Shown in pieces: positions 33,986 through 45,133 of a stretch of 64,000 nucleotides of DNA. The DNA is from Anodontia alba (taxonomy: Eukaryota; Mollusca; Bivalvia; Lucinida; Lucinidae): the NCBI GenBank assembly GCA_964016985.1, contig OZ024826.1, positions 7,861,855 through 7,925,854 on the forward strand. The letters are read 5' to 3'. The position numbers and the translations under genes were made by a program. The notes under the pieces were generated by a model, which was given only the letters and a program-made list of their open reading frames with translations, was not told the DNA's origin and made no database searches. Position 1 is the first letter of the stretch; each line of letters begins with the position of its first letter.

Positions 33986-34458
33986 ACATCCATTTTATGC
34001 CATTTTTATTAATCAACCTTTTTGTTTTCAACTTTTGAAGTGTTGAAAGATAATAAAATCTTTTTCAGTAGTTTTGTTCTTGTTGCTTGCTTCACCATGC
34101 AGTTATTTACTGATTTTTTTTCAAAAAATAATGCTTTGTTTTGAATGGATAATCAGAACTGCTGTCTGCAAATGGAACTCCAACATCTGCAAGTATCTTG
34201 ATGTACTCTAAGCACCAAACAGAAGAAGTATCACTGTGTTTAAAGTCTCATTGACTGGGTAATACAATAAAATATTGGCCCTCCTGAACCCCTTGGTTTA
34301 ATCCCCTAAATCCTTGTAACTTTCAGTATTAGCCCTTGTATAAACACTTTATATATAGAAATTATACCAAACATTGCACTGGTATGATGCAGGCTGTTTG
34401 GCACATATAAGAACAATAATTATTTGGTTGATTAATAAACATCATTATTTTACATTAC

Positions 34459-34543
34459 CTGTTTAATATTTTGAGCAACAAAAACTGTATACACACAACA
34501 GAAGCCAAACTGTGTCAGTATAAGGAACACATTCACAGATCGC
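34459..34543 (-). CDS. SLC36A: SLC36 transporter exon: third membrane segment
   Basis: This 85-bp exon has acceptor ATTTACAG and donor CAG|GTAATG. It encodes [20 protein letters not shown] then FVAQNIKQ. The T-Q-F-G-F-C-C-V-Y motif is characteristic of membrane segment 3 in SLC36. One base at the start completes an Arg codon from the preceding exon; the exon ends in phase 0. Confidence 0.95.
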
Positions 34544-34564
34544 CTGTAAATAAAAATTTACCCT

Positions 34565-34745
34565 GTTAAAGCTTAGCATTCGGCCTATGGTAACCATTTT
34601 TTGCTGATAACATACTGAAATATGTCTTATTTTTCCCGGAATACAGGTTTTGTCATTTCATGCATATTGTCTCCACATTTTGCATGAAATGTCAAAAATA
34701 TCATCAATTTGTTGTCTGCTAAATTGGACGAGAGAGTGGTAATGG
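34565..34745. repeat. Foldback, TTTGACATTTCATGCAAATTGTC core
   Basis: TTAAAGCTTAGCATTCGGCC, CTTATTTTTCCCGGAATACA, GTCATTTCATGCATATTGTC and TGTTGTCTGCTAAATT. Family copies: 38746-38935, 40709-41120, 42287-42500, 46068-46262, 46627-46820, 56488-56660, 61712-61860. Confidence 0.65.
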
Positions 34746-36413
34746 TAATAAAATTTCAGCCACTGGTTCAAGATATAGTGTGCACACAAGCTTTTTTCTA
34801 TCAAAATTTGAGTTTCAAAGTGCCGGTGTGACCTTGAAAATGAGATAAAGGTCACCAAAATCTAATCACTTCTTTTCCCAATCCCAATAATATATCTGTG
34901 CTAATTTGGTCGAATTCCATCTATTGATTCATGAAACAGAGTGCACACAAGGCTCACTTACTGAGTATTTATAATGTAGTGACCTTGAAAATAAGGTCAA
35001 GGTCACCAAAATCTAATCACTTCTTCCCCCACCCCCCATCCTGATGATGTATCTGTGCTAGTTTGGTCAAATTGCAGCCATTGGTTAAAGAGAAAGTGTG
35101 CACACAAACTTTTTACAAGGCTCATTTTTGGAGTCAGTATAATGTAGTGACCTTGAAAATGAGGTCAAGGCCACAAAAATCTAATCACTTCTTTCCCATG
35201 TCCTAACAATGTATCAGTGCTAGTTTGTTAAAATTCCAGCCATTGGTTCAAGATATAGAGTACACACAAGCTTTTTTCTATCAAAATTTGAGTTTCAAAT
35301 TGCCAGTGTGACCTTGTAAACAAAATAAAGGTCACTGAAATCTGATCACTTGTTTCCCCGAACCCAGTGATGTATCTGTGCTAATTTGGTGAATTCCATC
35401 TATCTATTCATGAAACAGAGTGCACACAAAGCTCACTTTTTGAGTATTTATTGTGTAGTGACCTTGAAAATAAGGTCAAGGTCACTTTATCTAATCAATT
35501 CTTTCCCCCATCCTTAGGATGTATCTGTGCTAGTTTGGTCAAATTCCAGCCATTGGTTAAAGAGATAATGTGTATACAAACTTTTTACTGCATTAACAAG
35601 GCTCACTTTTTGAGTATTTATAATGTTGTGACCTTGAAAATAAAGTCAAGGTCACCAAAATCTAACCATTTCTTTCCCCCATCCTTATGATGTACCTGTG
35701 CTAGTTTGGTCAAATTCCAGCCATTGGTTAAAGAGATAGTGTGCACACAAACTTTTTCTGCATTAACAAGGCTTACTTTGTTCAGAGTCAATTGGCCTTA
35801 ATGCTCAGGAGAAGAAGCGAAAAATAGATTTTCAAGATGGTGGCCATCATGGATTTCCAATTGGAACAATTTTAGCTATTTTTGATCTACAAGTCACCCT
35901 GATGCTTCCTACCAAGTATCAAGTCAACTGGCCCAGGGGTATAGGAGGAGTAGGCTTTTAAAGCAATTGTTGATGCCGCACGACGGACAACGGACAATGA
36001 CTGACCACAATAGCTCACCATGAGCACTTTGTGCTCAGGTGAGCTAATAAGGTCAAGGTCACCAAAATCTAATCACTTCTTTCCCCCATCCTGATGATGT
36101 ATCTGTGCTAGTTTGGTCAAATTCCAGCCACTGGTTAAAGAGATAGTGTGCACACAAATTTTTTACTGCATTAAGAAAAAAATTTACAAAGGGCAATAAC
36201 TCCAAGAGAATTGGCCCCTAGCCCTTACTTTCTCTTATGAAAGTACACCTTATTGATATCAATGTGCCTGCAGAAAATGATGAATATCCATCACTGCGTT
36301 TTCAAGATATTAGGAAAACAACAACGTCGCGGATGGACACACAGACGGACACACGGATGGACAACGTGAAAACAGTATACCCCCCACAAACAAACTTTGC
36401 GGGTGGTATAAAA
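34746..36413 (+). mobile_element. Helitron-like element with ~160-bp units
   Basis: Units carry GTGACCTTGAAAATAAGGTC then AAGGTCACCAAAATCTAATC at roughly 34829, 34981, 35150, 35310, 35460, 35630 and 36048. It ends CGGACACACGGATGGACAAC then GTATACCCCCC..GGGTGGTATAAAAA. A fragment of another element (35776-36046) sits inside the array. Confidence 0.7.
35776..36046 (+). mobile_element. 3' fragment of the 29652 family, nested
   Basis: GAGTCAATTGGCCTTAATGC, TTTTCAAGATGGTGGCCATC, then GCTCACCATGAGCACTTTGT..GGTGAGCTAA. It is one unit plus the 3' end. Confidence 0.75.
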
Positions 36414-36578
36414 AGTATTCAGACATACAGGTTTGGGCAAGCAATGTAGATCTAGAGCAGAAGCTGCATTCTGTGGCATCTGATCAGGGTCATCTCTGTT
36501 TACCACACATCCAGCAGTTTTTAGAAACATTGACAGGTAGTAAATCTGACTTGTTCAAATCTTAGGGCAAGCATGAGG
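36413..36578. repeat. TTTACCC foldback copy
   Basis: AGTATTCAGACATACAGGTT, GCAATGTAGATCTAGAGCAG, GGCATCTGATCAGGGTC; ends eroded. Confidence 0.55.
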
Positions 36579-36767
36579 GAGAGATATTTTGAGAATTGTA
36601 AATTTGACACTATTTGTCCTGTGCTGACCTTGAAAATGAAGTTAAGGTCACCAAATGTAATCAGTTGTAAACAGGGTTGTAGAATTATCCAATTTTATTA
36701 CTTGTACACAGGTTAAAACCATTTGTCCAACCAAGATTTACTTGCCCAAAATTTTTTATTTTTCTTA

Positions 36768-36860
36768 TTTCTCAAAGAAAACATATGTTGTGCGTACGCA
36801 TTTTTCTAATGAGTACCCACAACATGTCTTCTTCAAGAAATAAGAAAATTATAAGATCTC
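36768..36860. repeat. GGGTACTCATT-core foldback, short
   Basis: CTTATTTCTCAAAGAAAACA and TTCAAGAAATAAGAAAATT enclose ATGTTGTGCGTACGCATTTT. One side of the centre is deleted. Confidence 0.65.
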
Positions 36861-38490
36861 ATAATCTGGATGATCTTCTTAGCCATAGGTGGTAATCTAG
36901 GGAACTAGCTTGAAAATGCATCAATGGAATTTGTTCCCTTACCACATCCCAGAACTTTCTAGCTAGTACCCTCGACAGGAAAACGGTAAACAAAGGTAGG
37001 TCTCAAAGTATTTTATCACTAATTATTTCTTTATTAGTGTTTTATGAAAAAATCAGGCAATCCTATTATGTGTAGATATGATTTAACTTTCTTCTCCATT
37101 AGAATTTGCTGCAGAAATATGCAGGGCTTGAATAGAATTTTGCCACAACTTTTGAACATGGAACTAAAATTTCTAAACATTCTGTCAACACGGAGATTTG
37201 AACCCATGATTTTTCATTTTCTGTCAAATCTACAGCCTTGAGACCCCCCTAAAGCACCATACCTCCTGATATTAAACATAAAACATAAATAAGCTGAAAA
37301 ATACTGGCGTAGAAAATGTAGCAAGCAAATACTAACAAAATTACGAGCTAGTTACCTCAACAAGGAGGTAGTTCTATTGACCATTTTTTCTGTGGTGATA
37401 GTTCAGAAGGGAAACCAAGTTTTTGATCAACCTTGGTTATACAGGTTTATAAAGGTTTTGTCCTAATGCAAGTCTATTCTAAGAAATTCCATCCCAGAGG
37501 TTTTGTCCCAAATCAAGTACCTCCCAGAGAAGTATTGTACCTATCTGCTTATCTGAGCACCCATTATTTTCCTATTTTTCCACTGATTTAATTCATACTA
37601 CCATATGATGTATCAATGGACTGGTTTACTTTTAGCAGAACAGTTATGATCACGTGACTCTCATTTGATAACAAATCATGTTACAAACCAGTTTGTTTCA
37701 CATACCTATCAAACAAGGCCTGTCACTAGACAGGATATCTCACCTTAACTTGTGCTTGTCTTTCACATCATAAAAACTTTGACACAAAACTTTCACATAA
37801 AATTTCTAAGTCTGTTACCTTGACCTTTAGGTGATGAGAAGGGGTATGGATAGTGCTCAATAGAATTTTGTATCAACATCTATAATCATACCAAAAATAA
37901 ACTTAATCCATCTGAGGAGTTGAAAAATATAAGATCTTAAAAACTTTGACATAAAACTTTAACATTTTTGTTAATGCTTATGCTGCCGCCAACGCTGACA
38001 CCAGGGGTAGTGCAATAACTGTTCCTGTACTTTCATACAAGTGAGCTAAAAACAAGTGGCCACTGCCGGAAGGATTTGACAAATTGCATTGATATGTCTA
38101 CCACGTGTGTACATTTATCACTGGAAGTTCTTTATGTAGACTGCATGGTTGGCACAGAAATCTATTTGATTGGAGAAGGGCGAGTCCCAAAAAATGGAAA
38201 AACAGAGAGTGGCGAAATCTGACTGTGACTTAGGAGAATTATTTCACTGACTGGCCTTGAATGTGGACAAATGAAGGTTAGTGATAAATAACATTCCCTC
38301 CCCTATCAAACAACCTAAAACTAAAGGATGAGCCTTGTTTCTTGAGGTCCTGAGATGCTCTCAATTAGGCCTGCCAACTAAAAGCACATAGTATGGCTGA
38401 CGCAATCTGCAGGATAAAAATTAATGCATAATAATCACACAGTTTGAAGAAAAAAACATGCTTTATAAAAGTGTTCCATTTCTTTTTACA
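36861..38490. other. Intron sequence, mostly unrecognised
   Basis: Only 37790-38052 looks repeat-like: AAAAACTTTGACACAAAACT recurs (37783, 37938) and the stretch ends CAAGTGAGCTAAAAACAAG, like a decayed Helitron-like 3' end. Nothing else could be supported. Confidence 0.35.
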
Positions 38491-38492
38491 CT

Positions 38493-38704
38493 GACCCTTG
38501 TCATGCTGAATAAATTAAGATGCCATGCCCATTTCTAATTTTCAGCCAATCAGATTACTTGATCAAGATTGTTGATATAAATTCAGATACTAAATGGCAA
38601 ACAGTGCAGATCCAGATCAGTTGGCTTCTTCAGAAGCCAACTGATCTGGATCTGCACTATTTGCAAAGGCAGGACATATCCGGGTTCAGTAGGACTTGGG
38701 TTAA
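38493..38704. mobile_element. TTAA-type MITE copy
   Basis: ACCCTTGTCATGCTGAATAA to GGACTTGGGTTAA. The hairpin at 38597-38664 has nearly perfect arms, centred on TTGGCTTCTTCAGAAGCCAA. Confidence 0.82.
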
Positions 38705-38745
38705 ATTCCCATTGCCCTAGTAGATTACACATAATGGACACTATA

Positions 38746-38935
38746 TGTTTAACAGTTTGCATGCTCTGTAAAATTTTCAATGAAGATATTTCTTTTCTTT
38801 CCCAAAAAATAGGCTTTGGCATTTCATGCAAATTGTCTTTTGAGGACAATTTGCATGAAATATCAAGCCCTTTTTTTGAAAAATAAGAAATATATAATCA
38901 ATTTGTCATCAGTTGAATCTATTAGGTTAATAAAT
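38746..38935. repeat. Foldback, TTTGGCATTTCATGCAAATTGTC core
   Basis: TTTAACAGTTTGCATGCTCT, then the core hairpin ATGCAAATTGTCTTTTGAGG..CAATTTGCAT. Confidence 0.65.
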
Positions 38936-38941
38936 AAACAA

Positions 38942-40057
38942 GCAAATTCCATAGGGAATTTATGTCCCCCGCCTTATTTTTATTTGAGCTGTTAAAAATG
39001 GGTTAGTTAACCAGAGGACCATTGGTCCAGTATCACTTACCTAAGTATTGAAGCAGGAAACCAGTGATAAAAAATAATTTCAGGATTCTGAAAAAATCAC
39101 ATGCATATCTTCAGACCATCCTTAAAGCACCTGTAAAGTTTCAAAAGGATTGGCTTAAAACTGTGGTAGGAGTTACGTGGACAACGTATCTACTCCCTAT
39201 ACGCTTCTGTAGTATTAGAACTAAAAAAATGTCTAAGTTAAAAATGCGGAAAAAGTAATAAAAAATTATTTCAGGATTTTGAAAAAACCACATGCATATC
39301 TTCAGGCCATCCTAAAAGCCCATGTAAAGTTTCAAAAGGATCAGCCAAAAACTGTGGGAGGAGTTAAGGGGACAAGGTACCTACTCCCTATACACTTCTG
39401 TAATATTAGAACTCAAAATATGTCTAAGTTAAAAATGCGGAAAAAGTGATAAAGAATTATTTCAGGATTCTGAAAAATCCACATGCATATCTTTAGGCCA
39501 TCCTAAAAGCCCATCTAAATTTTCAAAAGGATCAGCCAAAAACTGTGGGAGGAGTTAAGGGGACAAGGTACCTACTCCCTATACACTTCTGTAATATTAG
39601 AACTCAAAAAATGTCTAAGTTAAAAAATGCGGAAAAAGTGATAAAAAATTATTTCAGGATTCTGAAAAAACCACATGCATATCTTCAGGCCATCCTAAAA
39701 GCCCATGTAAAGTTTCAAAAGGATCTGTCAAAAACTGTGGGAGGAGTTAAGGGGACGAGGTACCCACTCCCTACAGACTTCTTTAATATTAGAACTCAAA
39801 AAATGTCTAAGTTCAAAATGTGTAAAAAGTAATAAAAATACTTTCAGGATTCTGAAAAAACCACATGTATATCTTCAGGCCATAAAAGCCCCTGTTAAGT
39901 TTCAAAAGGATCGGACATAATCTGTGGGAGAAGTTAAGGGGACAAGGTACCTACTAAAAATTCGGAACCACGCACCACGCGCCATGCACCACGCACCACG
40001 GAAAGCCGAAAACAGTGTCCCTCGGCTTTTCTTCGAAAAGGCAGGGGACAATTAAAT
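38942..40057 (+). mobile_element. Repeat element with five ~191-bp units
   Basis: It starts GCAAATTCCATAGGGAATTT then ATGTCCCCCGCC. Units open TTCAGGATTCTGAAAAAACC at 39079, 39270, 39461, 39652 and 39843. It ends with CACGCACCACG iterations and CCTCGGCTTTTCTTCGAAAA GGCAGGGGAC. No protein domain seen. Confidence 0.7.
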
Positions 40058-40114
40058 ATATCAGCGTAGCTTCAGATAAGCAGAGAATTCAGGAAATATT
40101 TAACGAAAAACTCT

Positions 40115-40347
40115 GAGCCCAGCTGTTCAAAGCATCGTTAGCTTAATGAGCTCGTGTGGTCAAAATGTTAACTGTTCTAGTAAGCAGAAGATCTAATTCA
40201 CAGGTAATTTTGCTGAAAAAATGTGAGTAAATGCAAAAGCTACTCACATTTTTTTCAGCAAAAATAGCAGCATATATGCCATATTTAATGATCAAAGTTT
40301 TAACAATGCATTAACTAACAATATGGTTAGTTTTGAACAGCTGGGTC
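40115..40347. repeat. GGGCCC foldback MITE copy
   Basis: GAGCCCAGCTGTTCAAAGC to GAACAGCTGGGTC; the outer bases co-vary (AGCTG in both), as expected when the arms are homogenised. Confidence 0.78.
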
Positions 40348-40708
40348 TTGGTTATTTGACTGGCAAACAGTCAGATGGGCTGGTGACTTTTTCTTGCCCA
40401 AGTTGTAACTGCAATGCTCTTTGGTTTACTTTAACAACTCAGTTGAACTGTCTTCCAGTACTTAGTAAAAATGTATGAAATAAACTGACTTTTGATGGAA
40501 TCCTCACATCTCTTGCTGCCATTTCCGCACCAAACTTTGCATAAAGTAACAAACATTATCCTAAATTTTCATCTTATCTAAGCTATGTTTTAAGAAAGGG
40601 TGCTTAAACCATATGTTATGAGCAAATTCCCAGATATTCTGCGAATCTGCAGCTCAACAGCTGCGCAGATGTACAGGCTTATGCATGCCTGCATTGTTCC
40701 ACATTGGA

Positions 40709-41120
40709 GTTAAAGCTTAGCATGCTAAGTAAAAATTTCAGCAGAAGACATTTTGAAATGTTTTTTCTTATTTTTCCCAGAAAACAGACTTTCTACTTCC
40801 ATGCAAATTGTCTCCTAAGGAGACTATTTACATACAGTAAAACCTGTGTAAGACAGCCACCTTTGAAACTGACCTTAATGGTTGATGTGGAAAGACTGTT
40901 GTCTTATAAAGGTACATGTCATGTAATTTTGCTAGCAAAATTACATGACATGTACATTTATAAGACAGACAATTTTTTCCACATCAACCACTATTTAAAG
41001 TCAGTCTTGAAGGTGGCTTTCTTACACAGGTTTTACTGTATATAATAATTACAAGAACTGTCAAAGCCTATTTTCTAGGAAAAATCTGCTGAATAAGACC
41101 AAAGAGTGGTAATGGTTGCC
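40709..41120. repeat. Foldback split by a nested MITE
   Basis: AGCTTAGCATGCTAAGTAAA and ACTTCCATGCAAATTGTCTC continue after the insert with TGTCAAAGCCTATTTTCTAG. The insert is 40835-41038. Confidence 0.65.
40835..41038. mobile_element. 204-bp MITE, CAGTAAAACC ends, TA-flanked
   Basis: CAGTAAAACCTGTGTAAGAC and its inverse ending GGTTTTACTG lie between TA pairs (40833-40834, 41039-41040). The centre TAATTTTGCTAGCAAAATTA is a perfect palindrome. Confidence 0.88.
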
Positions 41121-41237
41121 ATATGCAATGCAGGAATACCAAGATCAGTCTGTTAATCTGCAGCTGAACAGCTAAAACTGTGCAGATGTTCATTGTTCTA
41201 ATATATGTTAAGCACCATATGATTGTAAGTTAAGGAC

Positions 41238-41330
41238 CTAGCTGCCTTTGAGTATCTCTGTGGCCATCCATTGGACGTTTCAAATGCTTTCTCCATAACA
41301 CCAGCATAGTCTAGGTGAGCTGCTTTTGTT
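41238..41330 (-). CDS. SLC36A: SLC36 transporter exon: cytosolic loop 2-3
   Basis: This 93-bp exon was found by asking what could fill the loop between segments 2 and 3. Acceptor TTTTTCAG is strong. The reading frame gives TKAAHLDYAGVMEKAFETSN then GWPQRYSKAA, with Arg codons completed at both joins. The L-D-Y-A-x-V-M-E core is the usual motif of this loop. The donor is AG|GTCCTTAAC, a poor match to GTRAGT and the weakest site in the gene. Length and phase (1+90+2) fit the neighbouring exons exactly. Confidence 0.9.
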
Positions 41331-41371
41331 CTGAAAAATTAACATATATAACATATGAGTCACAACCTAAG

Positions 41372-41670
41372 ACAATTGCCATACTTACCATACATATCTG
41401 GACAGTCAGTATAGCTCAGAAAACTGCCATACTTACCATATATATCTGGACAGCCAGTATAGCTCAGAAAATTGCCATACCATACATATCTGGACAGACA
41501 GCACAGCTCAGAAAAAGACATATCTGGACAGCCAGGATAGCTCAGAAAATTGCCATACCATACGTATCTGGACAGCCAGTATAGTTCAGAAAATTGCCAT
41601 ACTTACCATACATATCAGCATAGCTAAGAAAATTGCCATACTTACCATACATATCTGGACAGCCAGCATA
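41372..41670 (+). repeat. Degenerate ~50-bp tandem repeat
   Basis: The phrase GCCATACTTACCATACATAT plus CTGGACAGCCAGTATAGCTC recurs about six times with internal deletions. Confidence 0.8.
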
Positions 41671-41843
41671 CCTCCAGATAAGCTATTTTTTATCAAAAAC
41701 GATATTTTCCTTATTTATTTGCGAAAATATATGTTGTGAGTACTCATTAGAATTGCCTCGCCGAGGTGCTTCTAATGAGTACCCACAATGTATGTTTTTA
41801 TTGAGAAATAAGAAAAATATTTTCCTGATCCCCACAATTATCT
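41671..41843. repeat. AGCTCCAGATAAG foldback copy
   Basis: CCTCCAGATAAGCTATTTTT, then TGTTGTGAGTACTCATTAGA with its inverse around TTGCCTCGCCGAGGTGC. Its far end (ATTATCTGTAGCTA) begins the tandem array. Confidence 0.75.
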
Positions 41844-42085
41844 GTAGCTACGAGACAGGTCTGAGCAAGAGTATAGAGCCATATTTGTTTAATGGTCCTG
41901 TCAGCAATATTTCAGTCATATGGGTAGCTACGAGACAGGTCTGAGCAAGAGTATAGAGCCATATTTGTTTAATGGTCCTGTCAGCAATATTTCAGTCATA
42001 TGGGTAGCTACAAGACAGGTCTGAGCAAGAGTATAGAGCCATATTTGTTTAATGGTCCTGTCAGCAATATTTCAGTCATATGGGT
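41844..42085 (+). repeat. Three nearly identical 80-bp tandem copies
   Basis: Copies start at 41844, 41924 and 42004 with GTAGCTACGAGACAGGTCTG (one A change in the third). The near identity implies recent duplication. Confidence 0.93.
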
Positions 42086-42286
42086 TCATTTCCCAGAAAT
42101 GAGACATATGAGAAAAAGACCCAGAACCTTACTGCACAAAGCCAGTGATTGCAGAATATGGAGCCAATGATCGGCGACTGTGGTGTTTGACTAGAGTCTA
42201 CAAGCATCTCCACTGTATGCCACTCACTGATGACATATCAAAGGTAGCAAAATGAAGTTTCTCAAACTTTAGGACATGTATGAAGG

Positions 42287-42500
42287 AATTAACACTGCAT
42301 GCTGGGTAAAAATTTCAGCAGACGTAAATTTTGAAAATTTTTCTTATTTTTCCTAGAAAATAGGATTTGACACTCCATGCAAACTGTCTCCAAGGGAGAC
42401 AATTTGCATGGAGTGTCAGATCCTATTTTCTTTGAAAAATAAGAAAATGTCATCAGTTTGTCGTCTGCTGAATCTGCCCATAGCGTGGTTAAGTGATAAA
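42287..42500. repeat. Foldback with TTGACACTCCATGC core
   Basis: GCATGCTGGGTAAAAATTTC at the left. Hairpin TCCATGCAAACTGTCTCCAA..GGAGACAATTTGCATGGA. Confidence 0.72.
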
Positions 42501-42589
42501 GTGTTCAAATGTTTCCACTAAATACTACAGCTTATACATGTATGATGCTCAGTGAAGACCCAGCTCAGCTTCTGCATCTGCATCCTCAT

Positions 42590-42880
42590 CACGAAAACAT
42601 GTCTATATAATTTTGACCCCCTTAAACCCCACTTTTATATAGTAAAACTGGGGTTTACAGGAGTAAACGTTATTTTTCTTATTTTTGCTCAAAATCATAG
42701 ATTGTGGGTACTCATTAAAACTGCCTCACTGAGGCAGTTCTAGCGAGTACCCGCAATCTATTTTTGAACAGAAATATGAAAAATATCAGAGTTTTTTTTA
42801 TCTGAAAATTTTCAGTTTTTGGAGGTGAAATTTTCTATATATTTGAATAGACGTGCATTCATAATGAAAAGTATTTGCTG
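42590..42880. repeat. Foldback sharing the GGGTACTCATT core
   Basis: TAAACCCCACTTTTATATAG and ACTGGGGTTTACAGGAGTAA outside; AGATTGTGGGTACTCATTAA and GAGTACCCGCAATCT inside; the right flank AATTTTCAGTTTTTGGAGGT matches the 11212 copy. Confidence 0.68.
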
Positions 42881-42983
42881 AGCAAACTATTGCTGACACA
42901 AGAACTGAATATTTGTACAGTTGGACAGTGATTACTCTGAGCAGATTGTGTCGGCTAATCAAATTCTTTCCATCTGGAACCAG

Positions 42984-43183
42984 AGCTCCAGATAAGCCAC
43001 CTTTTTTTCAACCCAAAAGTATTGATATTTTTCTTACTTCTTCATGAAAACATATGTTGTGGGAACTCATTAGAAGCGTATTGGTGAGGTGCTTCTAATG
43101 AGTACCTGCACCATGTGTTTTTTTGTGGAGAAACAAGATATATACTATGTAGATACTCTCTCTTATCTGGAGTTTAGGTACCT
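42984..43183. repeat. AGCTCCAGATAAG foldback copy
   Basis: GAGCTCCAGATAAGCCACC to CTCTTATCTGGAGTTTA; core TATGTTGTGGGAACTCATTA. Confidence 0.78.
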
Positions 43184-43337
43184 CTCATCCAGCTTATACA
43201 AAACTGAGCATGATTTACATGTCAGATAAGTTGTTTTATGTAAAAAGAGGCCTTAGGACATATCGGCAATGTCCACATTTCCTTATTTTCCCAAAGAAAC
43301 AGAGTTCCAGGTTTCCGAGAAAACAATCTAAACAATC

Positions 43338-43506
43338 TGAATGTCGAGCCCTATTCCATGAAAATTGTTTTAAAATATCATTCATTTGTCAACTGCATTT
43401 TTTCCTGCATTTTTTTTTTCATCTGAATGTCGAGCCCTATTCCATGAAAATTGTTTTAAAATATCATTCATTTGTCAACTGCACTTTTCCTGCATTTTTT
43501 TTTCAT
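43338..43506 (+). repeat. 85-bp direct duplication
   Basis: CTGAATGTCGAGCCCTATTC..TCAACTGCA plus a T-rich end occurs twice (43338, 43423), almost identical. Confidence 0.88.
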
Positions 43507-43578
43507 ACAGTGCTTAAGGTTAAGTGTTTGTTAGAGGAGTAACATCACATCTCTTGATGTAACACTTGTCAATAACTA

Positions 43579-43792
43579 CCATAGTTACCTTAATAACCCC
43601 AAGCATTCCGACAGACAAGTCTGAGCAAACAGTGTAGAATCAGATCAGAAGTCCCTAAAGTGGCATCTGATCAGGGTCTACACTTATCCAGCATTATTTT
43701 AGATATATCAATTGGTAGTAAAATAGACTTTTTCAAATTTTAGGTCAAGTATGGTAAGGAGTTAGGGTGTCCCAATACTTAGGGTAAGTATG
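43579..43792. repeat. TTTACCC foldback copy
   Basis: AACCCCAAGCATTCCGACAG to GTCCCAATACTTAGGGTAAG; core CAAACAGTGTAGAATCAGAT. Confidence 0.72.
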
Positions 43793-43804
43793 ATACCATA
43801 GTTT

Positions 43805-43975
43805 CCCTTGATAAAAACACCTTAATTCCTTACCATATTTATCCTAAACTTTTAACAAATCCACAAGAACTACCAGTTGATGTGTATAAAATCTTCTGAA
43901 CTAGTGGCAAACAGTGTAGATCCAGATTAGAGCAGTTTGTTATGGGCTGACACTGTTTGCTATTCTGTCATTACT
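43805..43975. repeat. TTTACCC foldback, half copy
   Basis: ACACCTTAATTCCTTACCAT, GGCAAACAGTGTAGATCCAG and TGACACTGTTTGC; adjacent to the previous copy. Confidence 0.6.
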
Positions 43976-43997
43976 TTGCTTTTGAAGAAACCAACAT

Positions 43998-44745
43998 ACC
44001 TCTTTATAACGACGACACTGGATTTGATGACAAATTTGTTCTAGCAACAGTTGTAAATGGTACAAAAATATCTAACATTAAGGAAGATAAATGATAAAAA
44101 TTAAGTAATTTTAATTCTTTCAAAACCGCCATTCTTTATATTTTTTAAGAAACATATATTGTGGATAGGTGTTAGAATCACCTCTCTGAGGCAATTCTAA
44201 TGCATAGTCACAAAGTATGTTCAATGAATGAATATAGAACATTATCTCTTAATTATCCATATATGGACATGTAATATATTTAGGGGATAACTGCTTTCAA
44301 ATTTGTCATTTGGGGAGGTAAATCGGCGGTTTTACAGTCGGAAATTTCGTTTTACGGCGACGCAGCGGAGCCGTAAAACGTAATTTGCGACCGTAAAACC
44401 GCCGATTTACCTCCCCAAATGACAAATTTGATGCAGTTATCCCCATTCTAATGCATTTATTCATTTTTTCTATTGAAAAAAATGTACTATTTGCACAAAA
44501 CGACAAGTGCCGTGAGCTGCGTAAAACCAAATGCCAGCCAATGAGAAGCGACGTTACGAGATGACGTCGGATTTGCGACAGTATATCGCAGAATATACCG
44601 TCGCAAATTTTTGACGTTATCCAATCGGACGTCGCGTTACAAACGCAAGTGCATTAGAATTCCATATAACCTGATTCTTTATAACAGCAAATTCCTTTTA
44701 ACAACAAAATCTTTGGGAACAAATGTCGTCGTTATAAAGAGGGTC
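43998..44745. repeat. CTCTTTATAACGACG foldback holding the double hairpin
   Basis: CTCTTTATAACGACGACACT at the left and GTCGTCGTTATAAAGAG at the right are inverted. Inside are a GAGG/CCTC foldback centre near 44180 and the CpG-rich element 44282-44661. Confidence 0.55.
44282..44661. repeat. CpG-rich double hairpin element, copy 2
   Basis: GGGGATAACTGCTTTCAAAT to GCATTAGAATTCC, colinear with 25857-26242 throughout, with more CpG retained (GACGTTATCCAATCGGACGT). Confidence 0.75.
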
Positions 44746-44894
44746 CACTGTGCATTCAACCAAACTAATGCAAATTTAAGGATACATACTTGGAAAAGAT
44801 TTGAGGAAAATAAATAGGGGATAGAAATGATTTTCCCCTGAAAGTGTATCTATTGTCCTCAAATCCTTTCCAAGTATGTATCCTTAAATTTGCA

Positions 44895-45068
44895 TTTGTC
44901 CTAAAGTTTGATAAGTCCATTTTAACTACTTGCTGATCTATCTAAAAATTGCTAGATGAATGCCAAACAGGGTAGCCCCAGAGCAGATGCCACATTCAAT
45001 AGCAGCTGATCTGGGTCTACACTATTTGGTCAAACAGGTCTGTCTGTAAATATTGTATCAGGTAAATA
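44895..45068. repeat. TTTACCC foldback, left end lost
   Basis: TGTCCTAAAGTTTGATAAGT, CCAAACAGGGTAGCCCCAGA and GATCTGGGTCTACACTATTT. Confidence 0.6.
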
Positions 45069-45133
45069 TGTTAAGGCATTTGGAGTACTATAATCATCAG
45101 CACTCTCTATGTAAATTCAGCAGATGACAAACA

